6,701 bases of DNA from Acetobacteraceae bacterium (GTDB lineage: Bacteria; Pseudomonadota; Alphaproteobacteria; Acetobacterales; Acetobacteraceae): the NCBI GenBank assembly GCA_014377905.1, contig JACMOQ010000443.1:1-6701 (forward strand), written 5' to 3'. The position numbers and the translations under genes were made by a program. Numbering within the stretch: the stretch's first letter is position 1; each line of letters starts with the position of its first letter. Below are positions 1 through 6,032 of the stretch, one piece after another. Below the pieces are notes generated by a model. The model worked only from the letters and a program-made list of their open reading frames with translations. It did no database searches and was not told the DNA's origin.

Positions 1-113
1 CCGTCCGGCAGCTTGTCGATGACAAGCTTATCCCCCGGCCGTAACCCGAGATGGGCGAGCACATCCTTCCGCAAGGTCACCTGGCCCTTAGCGGTGATTG
101 TCAGCGTGATCAT
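1..113 (-). CDS. AbrB/MazE-type antitoxin, SpoVT-AbrB domain (3' end outside window)
   Basis: The first 37 residues are visible and begin MITLTITAKGQVTLRKDVLA, followed by HLGLRPGDKL. The pattern TxKGQVTLRKxxLxxLGLxPGDK is the hallmark N-terminal swapped-hairpin beta-barrel of the AbrB/MazE/SpoVT DNA-binding family. Small proteins with this start are usually antitoxins that bind their own promoter and neutralise a toxin, often a VapC-type PIN RNase encoded just downstream. Any such partner would lie beyond the left edge and cannot be seen. The start at 113 fits the family's usual N-terminus. An in-frame ATG at 137 would add eight residues (MDVQTGAA), and neither start has a decisive ribosome binding site. 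The gene begins 47 bases after the methyltransferase stop on the same strand, so read-through is possible. Family assignment is secure; the antitoxin role is inferred. Confidence 0.8.
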   Translation of the reverse strand, partial: MITLTITAKGQVTLRKDVLAHLGLRPGDKLVIDKLPD

Positions 114-160
114 CGCAGCACCTGTTTGAACATCCATCCGAAGCGTAAGGCAAATCCCCC

Positions 161-1102
161 TTACCCACCAGCATTTTCCGCCTTGCGCACCACCACCCCA
201 ATCGAGGTCGTCGTCACCGCCGCCACCTGCAATTTGATATGCGGCAGTGCCTGCTGATAGGGCGGCAGATCAATCACTTGATCCAGCTCGGAAAAGCCCG
301 GATGGGTGTTCAGCGTCCACACCGTATGGCCCTGCGCGCGCAACCGGGCAAACAGGCGTTCAAAGTCGCGCTTGCGGAAGATCGACAGCCCGAGGCTTTC
401 ATAAGTGCCATCGTTGGAATCAAGATTGAACTCGGTGGTGTGCACCGCGATGCCCCCTGGCCGCAGGCAGTCCAGGCTGTTTGCAACAAAATCCAGCCCG
501 TGCTCGATCGACCCGAGATGCTCAAAACAGCAAGATGACCAACACGCGTCGAAATCACGCAAATCGTCCGGGATGTGGTTCATGTCGGCGGCCTTGAAGG
601 CAACCCGGGCAAGAAAATCCGCCTCGGAAACGATGTCGGGATGCCACAGGTCGCGCAGCGTCGCGCTGTGCTGGTTGGTTCCGGCCCAGCCTTGCTGGTC
701 GTGCACGTCGTTCGGCGCGTCAGTTGCCAGCACCGCTGCGCCATATTTCGCCAGCAACGATGGTATCGGCTCGCGCCCGGTCCCGAACCCGAGGGCGCGT
801 TTGCCTGACGCCAGCACATTTTCAAGTCGCAGCACCTGCAAAATATAAGCCCACTCCCAGAACTTGCGGTGCCGGTCGGCGGGGATGCCGAGTTCCGCGC
901 ACCAGGCCCGATACACCGGTTCATCGAACTGATCGGCGGTGCAAAGCTGTGACACCGGGGCGGCAAGGGTCGGTGAGGCGAAGGTGAACGGGATACCCGC
1001 CTCGGCGGGCGGGCGCAGCAGGAATAACGGCGCCCGATAAGGCGGCGCTGGCACGGCATCGGTTTGCGGCCCGGCGCCCCGCAGCCTGGTCCAGAAATTC
1101 AT
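161..1102 (-). CDS. Class I SAM-dependent methyltransferase, substrate unknown
   Basis: This 313-residue protein has a recognisable Rossmann-type methyltransferase core. Motif I is GFGTGREP (residues about 105-112), followed by an acidic residue at the end of strand 2 (LATDAP, D128) that normally holds the SAM ribose. A motif IV-like CCFEHLGS lies at about 191-198, and a post-motif LRPGGIAVHTTE at about 213-224. Residues 1-95 form an N-terminal extension with a proline-rich stretch (about 18-48) and an aromatic helix (FWEWAYILQVLRLENVL, 81-97). Similar proteins are annotated as generic methyltransferases, sometimes near polysaccharide genes, but no neighbour here indicates a substrate. The start at 1102 has AAGGG ten bases upstream. 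The gene diverges from the GMC dehydrogenase across about 109 bases in which I find no convincing sigma-70 promoter. The fold is confident; small molecule, glycan or protein acceptors all remain possible. Confidence 0.85.
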   Translation of the reverse strand: MNFWTRLRGAGPQTDAVPAPPYRAPLFLLRPPAEAGIPFTFASPTLAAPVSQLCTADQFDEPVYRAWCAELGIPADRHRKFWEWAYILQVLRLENVLASGKRALGFGTGREPIPSLLAKYGAAVLATDAPNDVHDQQGWAGTNQHSATLRDLWHPDIVSEADFLARVAFKAADMNHIPDDLRDFDACWSSCCFEHLGSIEHGLDFVANSLDCLRPGGIAVHTTEFNLDSNDGTYESLGLSIFRKRDFERLFARLRAQGHTVWTLNTHPGFSELDQVIDLPPYQQALPHIKLQVAAVTTTSIGVVVRKAENAGG

Positions 1103-1211
1103 ATTTGTGCGGCCCTTGCTGCGATCTTACTCCGCATTCTACCCTCGACCCATGGCACACCGCAACGCTTCATGCTCCCTTACCCCCAACCACCCGGGAG
1201 CGCGCGTGTCC

Positions 1212-2855
1212 ATGTCCGTAGATATTTTTGACTACATCATCGTCGGTGGCGGTGCCGCCGGATCAGTGCTCGCCAACCGGTTGACCGAGGATCTGGGCAC
1301 GACCGTCTGCGTGCTCGAAGCCGGCCCTCCCGACAGCAACCCGTGGATCCATGTCCCGGCCGGCTTCACCAAGACCTTGTTCAACCCGAAAGTGACGTGG
1401 CAGTTCAAGACCGAACCCACCGAATGGACCAGCGGGCGCGGCATTGCCACGACCCAGGGGCGCACCCTCGGCGGGTCAAGCTCGATTAACGGGATGGTCT
1501 ATAATCGCGGCCAGAAGGCGGATTACGACCACTGGGCGCAGCGTGGCAATCGCGGCTGGGGCTATGCCGATGTCCTGCCCTATTTCCGCCGCAGCGAACG
1601 CCGGGTGGGCGCTGCCGATGACAAATACCACGGCCGCGACGGCAATATTCCGGTCACCGACATGGACTGGATCCACCCGCTCTGCGAGGCGTTCATCGAC
1701 GGTGCCGCCGAGCAGGGCCTGCCGCGCAACCCCGATTATAATGGCGCAACCCAAGAAGGCGTCGGCTATTTTCAGCGCGCCATTCAGGGCGGGCTGCGGC
1801 GCAGTGCCGCGCAACAATTCCTCCATCCGGCCTGGGCCCGCGGCAATCTCGATGTCCGCACCAATGCCCGGGCACGGGCGATTATCCTTGATGGCAAGCG
1901 CGCGGTGGGAGTGCGCTACATTGAAGATCGTAGCGGCCGGCCAATGCGTGAGGTACGCGCCCGGCGCGAAATTATTCTGAGCGCCGGCACCGTCAACACC
2001 GCCCGTCTGCTGCAAATCTCGGGCATCGGGCCGGCAAAGCTTTTGCAATTGCTCGGCGTGCCGGTTCTGCACGATCTCGCCGGCGTTGGGGAGAATTTCC
2101 GCGATCATTACAGCGCCCGCATCGTTGCCCGCGCGAAGAACGTTACCACGATGAATGAACTGTCCAAGGGGGTGAATTTGCTTGGCCAGATCGCGCGCTG
2201 GGCGATCGGCAAGCCGTCCATTCTCGCGGTCGTGCCGTCGCTGGTGCACATCTTCGCGCGGTCCTCGCCGCATTTGGCTGACCCTGACCTGCAAGGCGTC
2301 TTCACCCCGGCAAGCTACAAGGCCGGCAAAACCTATATCCTCGACGATTATCCCGGCATGACCATCGGCTTCTGGCCGCACCGCCCGGAAAGCAGCGGCC
2401 ATGTCCGTGCGGTTTCCACCGATCCGTTCATCGATCCGATCATCCAGCCCAATTATCTGACCCACAAGACCGACCGCGACGTGCTGCTCGCCGGGTTGCG
2501 TCTGGCCCGCAAGCTGCTGGCAACCGGTCCGATGGCGCAATATTTCGACAGCGAGCAATTGCCCGGCGCCAACGTGCAATCGGATGACGAATTATTGAAC
2601 TTCGCCCGCGAATACGGCACCACCACCTATCACCTCATCGGGACTGCCCGCATGGGACCGGCGACCGACCCGACCGCGGTCGTCGATGACCAGTTGCGCG
2701 TGCATGGCCTGGAAGGCTTGCGGATCGCCGATGCGTCAGTGATGCCGTCCATGCCATCGGCCAACACCTATGCCGCCACCATGATGATCGCCGAAAAAGC
2801 CTCCGACATGATCCGTGGCAAACCCGCCATGGAAGCGGCCGTGGGAGTGGACTAG
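1212..2855 (+). CDS. GMC-family FAD-dependent alcohol dehydrogenase (choline dehydrogenase-like)
   Basis: This 547-residue protein matches the usual 530-560 length of bacterial GMC oxidoreductases. The N-terminus carries the FAD-binding beta-alpha-beta motif (YIIVGGGAAGS, G12-G17) followed by an acidic VCVLEAG strand. GMC signature 1 is GRTLGGSSSINGM (83-95). Signature 2 is SAGTVNTARLLQISGIGP (257-274). The active site appears intact: H474 in YHLIGTARMG and N518 in SANTYAATM, 44 residues apart, the same His/Asn spacing as H466/N510 of choline oxidase. The family oxidises primary alcohols to aldehydes at the FAD N5; BetA, AlkJ and polyethylene glycol dehydrogenases belong here, so the substrate cannot be fixed. 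No signal peptide is seen, so it is probably cytoplasmic or peripherally membrane-bound. The frame is open from 1107, but the domain starts at ATG 1212 with GGGAG (1196-1200) 11 bases upstream. GTG 1206, with 5-base spacing, is an equally plausible start. It is probably cotranscribed with the next gene. Confidence 0.93.
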   Translation: MSVDIFDYIIVGGGAAGSVLANRLTEDLGTTVCVLEAGPPDSNPWIHVPAGFTKTLFNPKVTWQFKTEPTEWTSGRGIATTQGRTLGGSSSINGMVYNRGQKADYDHWAQRGNRGWGYADVLPYFRRSERRVGAADDKYHGRDGNIPVTDMDWIHPLCEAFIDGAAEQGLPRNPDYNGATQEGVGYFQRAIQGGLRRSAAQQFLHPAWARGNLDVRTNARARAIILDGKRAVGVRYIEDRSGRPMREVRARREIILSAGTVNTARLLQISGIGPAKLLQLLGVPVLHDLAGVGENFRDHYSARIVARAKNVTTMNELSKGVNLLGQIARWAIGKPSILAVVPSLVHIFARSSPHLADPDLQGVFTPASYKAGKTYILDDYPGMTIGFWPHRPESSGHVRAVSTDPFIDPIIQPNYLTHKTDRDVLLAGLRLARKLLATGPMAQYFDSEQLPGANVQSDDELLNFAREYGTTTYHLIGTARMGPATDPTAVVDDQLRVHGLEGLRIADASVMPSMPSANTYAATMMIAEKASDMIRGKPAMEAAVGVD

Positions 2856-2859
2856 CACC

Positions 2860-4230
2860 ATGCTCGACACTGTTCTGGCCGAGGCGCGCAAATTCCTCGG
2901 CGACCGCATCACCACCAATACCGGCCTGCGCGACCATCATGCCCACGGCCAGGATACCAACCCGCCGGTGCGGCCGGACGCAGTGGCGTTCATCGAAACC
3001 ACCGAAGAAGCATCGAAGCTTTTAGCCCTGTGCCATGCGGCCAACATCCCTGTCGTGCCGTTCGGCACCGGCACCTCGCTCGAAGGGCATGTCACCCCGG
3101 TGCGCGCTGGCATCAGCCTCGATGTTTCACGCATGACGGCAGTGCTGGAAGTGAACCCCGAAGACATGGATTGCCGGGTCCAGGCCGGCCTTACCCACCG
3201 CAGTCTCAACACCGAATTGCGTGATCAGGGCCTGTTCTTTCCGGTCGATCCGGGGGCGGACGCCTCATTGGGCGGCATGTGCGCCACCCGCGCCTCCGGC
3301 ACCGCTGCCGTCCGTTACGGCACCATGCGCGAAAACGTCATGGGGTTGACCGTGGTGCTGGCCGATGGCCGCATCATCAAGACCGGCGGCCGGGTGCGCA
3401 AATCCTCCACCGGCTATGACCTGACCCGACTATTTGTCGGCTCGGAAGGCACGCTCGGCGTCATCACCGAAATCCAGTTGCGCCTGCACCCGATCGCGGA
3501 GGCGATTTCAGCGGCCGTCTGCCAGTTCCCCACCCTTGGCGATGCAGTCGAGGCGGTGATCGCCATCATGCAGGCCGCAATTCCCGTAGCCCGCATCGAA
3601 CTGCTCGATGATGTGCAAATGGGTGCCTGCATCGCCTACTCCAAGCTCGAAGGTTTCTCTGCCGCACCGACCTTGTTCTTTGAATTCCACGGCACCCCCG
3701 CTGGCGTCGCCGAACAGGCCGCCGCCGCCGAAGCCATCGCCCAAGACTACCACGCGCGCGGGTTCGAATGGACAACCGACCCCGACAGCCGCGCCAAACT
3801 CTGGCGCGCCCGACACGATGCGTATTGGGCAGCCCTCGCCCTCAAGCCCGGCCACCAAGGCCTGGCGACCGACGCCATCGTGCCGATATCCCGCCTCGCC
3901 GAAGCCATTCTCGGCGCGCAACACGATATCGCCGCATCCGGCCTCACCGCACCCATCGTCGGCCATGTCGGTGACGGCAATTTCCACACCGTCATCCTGG
4001 TGCCCGACGAACCCGATGGCCTGGCCCGCGCCTGGGCGCTCGACAAGAAAATCGTCGCCCGCGCGGTCGCACTCGGCGGGTCGTGCAGCGGGGAACACGG
4101 GGTCGGGCTGGGCAAGCGGGAGTTTCTCGAAGCCGAACATGGGGTTGAGACTTTAGCGGTGATGCGCAGCGTGAAGGCGGCTTTGGACCCAAAAGGGATT
4201 CTTAATCCTGGGAAGATATTTTTGAATTGA
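2860..4230 (+). CDS. FAD-linked D-lactate / D-2-hydroxyacid dehydrogenase (DLD/GlcD-like)
   Basis: This 456-residue protein belongs to the VAO/PCMH flavoprotein group. The FAD_binding_4 domain (about 37-205) includes PVVPFGTGTSLEGH (64-77), PVDPGADASLGGM (128-140) and GSEGTLGVITE (194-204). The FAD-oxidase C-terminal domain follows (about 215-455). It contains HVGDGNFH (H369, H376) and GSCSGEHGVGLGKR (E412, H413), which correspond to the metal-binding His/His/Glu set and the catalytic His of D-lactate and D-2-hydroxyglutarate dehydrogenases. It should oxidise a D-2-hydroxyacid to the 2-oxoacid, passing electrons to cytochrome c, quinone or another acceptor. Length and layout fit single-chain DLD/LDHD enzymes better than GlcD of the three-subunit glycolate oxidase, and no glcE or glcF is visible. 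The start ATG lies 4 bases after the GMC stop, with GGGAG at 2843-2847 inside the end of the preceding gene, indicating an operon and perhaps translational coupling. Lactate, glycolate and other hydroxyacids are all possible substrates. Confidence 0.92.
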   Translation: MLDTVLAEARKFLGDRITTNTGLRDHHAHGQDTNPPVRPDAVAFIETTEEASKLLALCHAANIPVVPFGTGTSLEGHVTPVRAGISLDVSRMTAVLEVNPEDMDCRVQAGLTHRSLNTELRDQGLFFPVDPGADASLGGMCATRASGTAAVRYGTMRENVMGLTVVLADGRIIKTGGRVRKSSTGYDLTRLFVGSEGTLGVITEIQLRLHPIAEAISAAVCQFPTLGDAVEAVIAIMQAAIPVARIELLDDVQMGACIAYSKLEGFSAAPTLFFEFHGTPAGVAEQAAAAEAIAQDYHARGFEWTTDPDSRAKLWRARHDAYWAALALKPGHQGLATDAIVPISRLAEAILGAQHDIAASGLTAPIVGHVGDGNFHTVILVPDEPDGLARAWALDKKIVARAVALGGSCSGEHGVGLGKREFLEAEHGVETLAVMRSVKAALDPKGILNPGKIFLN

Positions 4231-4240
4231 AGGCGAGCGC

Positions 4241-4264
4241 GTTCTTTTTGTGAACAAAAAGAAC
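4241..4264. terminator. A/T-rich perfect hairpin after the flavoenzyme pair, possible terminator or dispersed repeat
   Basis: GTTCTTTTTG (4241-4250) and CAAAAAGAAC (4255-4264) form a perfect 10-bp stem around the tetraloop TGAA, starting 10 bases after the 4230 stop codon. The sequence then runs CCAAAAAAAC. There is no T-tract immediately after the stem on either strand, so this is not a textbook intrinsic terminator, although its position between convergent genes suits transcript-end formation. From memory, similar A/T hairpins follow many genes in Acetobacteraceae and other alphaproteobacteria. The structure is certain; the function is inferred. Confidence 0.4.
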
Positions 4265-4319
4265 CAAAAAAACTTCATCAATTCCTGGCCGTTGGCGTGC
4301 CTCCTCGCCCAGCTTCCGT

Positions 4320-4350
4320 CGTCATTGCGAGCCCTTGCGAAGCAATCCAT
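4320..4350. repeat. Dispersed repeat-like segment (GTCATTGCGAGC...GCGAAGCAATCC type)
   Basis: The stretch GTCATTGCGAGC, then CCTT, then GCGAAGCAATCCAT matches a short intergenic sequence type that I recall as recurring in many unrelated bacterial genomes. ATTGC (4324-4328) and GCAAT (4342-4346) pair as short inverted ends. Only one copy is present in this window, so repetitiveness is recalled and cannot be shown here. It sits in the noncoding gap between the two convergent genes, the usual location for such elements. Confidence 0.5.
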
Positions 4351-4374
4351 CTTTCTGCAACTGCGAATTTTCTA

Positions 4375-4400
4375 TATTTATTACGATATCGTAACAAATA
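4375..4400. promoter_or_regulatory. 26-bp near-perfect palindrome, operator-like
   Basis: The core TTACGATATCGTAA (4381-4394) is a perfect 14-bp palindrome. One mismatched pair flanks it (A4380/C4395), then five further complementary bases follow on each side: TATTT at 4375-4379 and AAATA at 4396-4400. The dyad lies in an A/T-rich patch (about 4360-4402) of an otherwise GC-rich window. It resembles a binding site for a dimeric repressor of the TetR, PadR or MarR kind. However, it lies between convergent gene ends, with no gene starting from it in either direction. Symmetry is observed; regulatory function is inference, and no regulator gene is present nearby. Confidence 0.4.
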
Positions 4401-4422
4401 GGGCGCAATTCACCTTCACCGC

Positions 4423-4926
4423 TCACACATACACCATTCGCCCACCCGGCCCCAGCACCAGCCCGGCCGGCGCCTCCATTATCGGCGCCGCCCTTGGCAC
4501 CAGCCAAACTGCGGCGGGCTTGCGCGTCCTGCGCAGTCCCACCCCCAACATTCGACAGAGCGGGCGCAGCAATCGCCCCGCCTGCGGCACCGCGGCAAGA
4601 AATGCCTTGCATTCCTCCTGCGACAGCAAATTCTCCAACTGCGCGCCATAGGGCGCCGCCTCGCGCACCGCCACCAAAAGCCACGCCGGCACAGTCGGAA
4701 GCTCAGACGCGCCACGACCACCGGCCCGTACCTCGCCCGCGCGGGATTTGCGCGCCGTCGGCAACATCCCCGCCCGCCACAGCGCAATCAACCGTTCCAG
4801 CCTGGTGCGAATGCGCCCAATCCTAACCCATACCGCCACCAGCAGCACCGTCAGCGCCCGCTCACGCGCTGCCACGACCGCAATCGCGGCTTGCAGGCTC
4901 GACAGGAGGTGGGAGAAAGTGATCAT
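4423..4926 (-). CDS. Conserved-looking small hypothetical protein, possibly membrane-associated
   Basis: I do not recognise a named function. From the ATG at 4926 the product is 167 residues. Residues 1-34 are largely hydrophobic (ITFSHLLSSLQAAIAVVAA, then RERALTVLLVAVWVRIG) and could form a membrane helix or amphipathic anchor. A basic, Arg-rich segment (about 35-75) follows, then a second helical block (WLLVAVREAAPYGAQLENLL, about 82-101, and FLAAVPQAGRLLRPLCRMLGV, about 109-129) and a basic, proline-containing tail. The block around QLENLL...AAVPQAGRLLRPLCRMLG resembles hypothetical proteins I recall from Acetobacteraceae, which I could not verify. Start choice is uncertain. ATG 4983 has a good AAAGGA six bases upstream and would give 186 residues, but the added codons (TTA, ATA, GTA, AAA) are atypical for this GC-rich DNA and overlap a promoter-like stretch. 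ATG 4941 is a third option. The frame remains open to 5082. The gene converges on the D-2-hydroxyacid dehydrogenase and diverges from the SDR. Confidence 0.65.
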   Translation of the reverse strand: MITFSHLLSSLQAAIAVVAARERALTVLLVAVWVRIGRIRTRLERLIALWRAGMLPTARKSRAGEVRAGGRGASELPTVPAWLLVAVREAAPYGAQLENLLSQEECKAFLAAVPQAGRLLRPLCRMLGVGLRRTRKPAAVWLVPRAAPIMEAPAGLVLGPGGRMVYV

Positions 4927-4949
4927 GATTAATACTAACATCTGATCAC
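4919..4949. promoter_or_regulatory. Inverted repeat GTGATCA-N17-TGATCAC at the start of the hypothetical gene
   Basis: GTGATCA at 4919-4925 and TGATCAC at 4943-4949 are exact inverted copies separated by 17 bases. Each half contains the self-complementary hexamer TGATCA. The pair brackets the suggested -10 element and the ATG at 4926. A regulator bound here would occlude transcription start, so an autoregulatory or environmental operator is possible. A chance origin cannot be excluded for two 7-mers. Confidence 0.3.
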
Positions 4950-4961
4950 ATTTTATGTCCA
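4932..4961 (-). promoter_or_regulatory. Possible sigma-70-type promoter for the hypothetical gene
   Basis: Reading the minus strand, TGGACA (4961-4956; five of six matches to TTGACA) is followed after 18 bases by TAGTAT (4937-4932; four of six matches to TATAAT). The region is markedly A/T-rich compared with its surroundings. Initiation about seven bases past the -10 would fall at or next to the ATG at 4926, implying a leaderless mRNA. The match is moderate and rests on inspection alone. Confidence 0.3.
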
Positions 4962-5132
4962 GAAAAATTAACATGGAGCCCATCAAAAATCCTTTAAGGC
5001 ACCCAAGGAGTATTCCATCATCGTAAGGCAAGCCGAGGTAATCCGTGCACGGACGCACCAATCCTCCCCCAACCCTTGGCATCCCCCCCGTCCCGTCATA
5101 CGCTCCCGCTGGACAGAACAGGGAACCATCGA

Positions 5133-5981
5133 ATGGGCAAACTCACCGGCAAGGTCGCCGTCATTACCGGCGCCAGTCGCGGTATCGGCCAGGCCATCGC
5201 CGAACTTTTCGCGGCCGAGGGCGCCAAAGTGGTCTGCGCGGCCCGCACCCTGCATGACGGCGAACATCCGCTCGAAGGCCCACTCACCAGCACCGTTGCC
5301 GCGATTAAGGCCAAGGGTGGGGAGGCGATAGCGGTGGCCGCCGATGTCTCGACCGAGGCTGATTGTTTGCGCCTGATCGCGGCCGCGCGTGCCGCTTACG
5401 GGCCGATCGATATTCTGATTAATAACGCGGCGGCAAACGCCTATGTGCCGACCAAGGATTACCCGACCAATCGCTGGGTGCGCAATTTCGCGGTTAATGT
5501 GCATGCCCCGTTCATCCTGTCCAAGGCGGTGCTGCCGGACATGATCGCCAAGGGCGCCGGTGCGATCATCAATATCAGTTCGGGTGCCGCGATCGGGCCG
5601 GGCAGGGGGCCTTATACCGACCAGGTCGCGCGTGGCGGGGTGTTGTATGGCGCGACCAAGGCGGCGCTGGAACGGATGACCCAGGGGATGGCGCAGGAAG
5701 TTTCCAGCTATGGCGGAATTACGGTTGCGGCTTTTTCCCCGAGCCAGGTGGTGCCGACGCCGGGCACGGTGTTCTTCAAGCTGGTGTCCGGCATGGACGA
5801 CCCCAAAAGCGAGCCGCCGAGCATGATGGCCAACGCCGCGTTGCTGCTGGCAACCCAACCGGCGGCCAAGGTCAACGGGCGGGTGACCTACAGCCAGCAA
5901 ATCCTCAAGGAATTCGGCTGGATTGCCGACGGCAAGGGGCGCGGGATGGACATCAAGGGATCGGGCTATTCGCTGATCTGA
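5133..5981 (+). CDS. Short-chain dehydrogenase/reductase (classical SDR), NAD(P)-dependent
   Basis: This 282-residue protein has the classical SDR pattern. The cofactor glycine motif is TGASRGIG (12-19), with A36-A37-R38 at the end of strand 2; that basic residue leans towards NADP(H). NNAA lies at 97-100, structural N122 in FAVNVHAPF, the catalytic Ser in NISSG (S149/S150), and the YxxxK pair Y172/K176 in YGATKAA. The Ser-to-Tyr gap is about 22 residues, against roughly 13 in most classical SDRs, because of an inserted loop (GPGRGPYTDQVARGG). A second insertion follows strand 2 (HDGEHPLEGPLTSTV, 41-55). Such enzymes interconvert hydroxyl and carbonyl groups; with a hotdog gene next door, a hydroxyacyl/ketoacyl thioester is a reasonable but unproven substrate. 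ATG 5133 is chosen because the domain starts there and AGGGAA (5120-5125) sits 7 bases upstream; the frame is open from 5076. It heads a probable two-gene operon. Confidence 0.93.
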   Translation: MGKLTGKVAVITGASRGIGQAIAELFAAEGAKVVCAARTLHDGEHPLEGPLTSTVAAIKAKGGEAIAVAADVSTEADCLRLIAAARAAYGPIDILINNAAANAYVPTKDYPTNRWVRNFAVNVHAPFILSKAVLPDMIAKGAGAIINISSGAAIGPGRGPYTDQVARGGVLYGATKAALERMTQGMAQEVSSYGGITVAAFSPSQVVPTPGTVFFKLVSGMDDPKSEPPSMMANAALLLATQPAAKVNGRVTYSQQILKEFGWIADGKGRGMDIKGSGYSLI

Positions 5982-6018
5982 CCGCCACCCCCCTCGCAAC
6001 GATGGCGAAATAAAATGC

Positions 6019-6025
6019 AGGAGGA
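6019..6025 (+). promoter_or_regulatory. Strong ribosome binding site that fixes the hotdog gene start
   Basis: AGGAGGA lies 7 bases before ATG 6033. It decides against the in-frame ATG at 6015, which would place this Shine-Dalgarno sequence inside the coding region. The site is the strongest in the window. Confidence 0.75.
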
Positions 6026-6032
6026 CAGAACC

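Noticed and set aside
405..848. 147-codon plus-strand frame opposite the methyltransferase
   Set aside because: It is antisense to motif-bearing methyltransferase codons and Ser/Arg-rich with no recognisable family.
1103..1205. Search for divergent promoters between the methyltransferase and GMC genes
   Set aside because: The best candidate, TTGCTG at 1117-1122, has no convincing -10 partner at 15-19 bases, so no promoter is claimed.
1107..1211. N-terminal extension of the GMC protein by 35 residues
   Set aside because: The added residues are not part of the GMC fold and do not form a convincing signal peptide. A ribosome binding site at 1196-1200 supports starts at 1206 or 1212.
1476..2579. 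367-codon open frame on the minus strand opposite the GMC gene
   Set aside because: The plus strand carries both GMC signatures and the active-site His/Asn. The antisense product has no recognisable motif and is a GC-bias shadow.
3508..4140. 210-codon open frame on the minus strand opposite the D-2-hydroxyacid dehydrogenase
   Set aside because: Gly/Val-rich composition without a domain, entirely covered by a well-supported gene.
4250..4651. 133-codon plus-strand frame across the convergent gap into the hypothetical gene
   Set aside because: It starts within the hairpin arm, crosses the repeat and the palindrome, and then runs antisense to the hypothetical gene. It shows no domain or coding signal.
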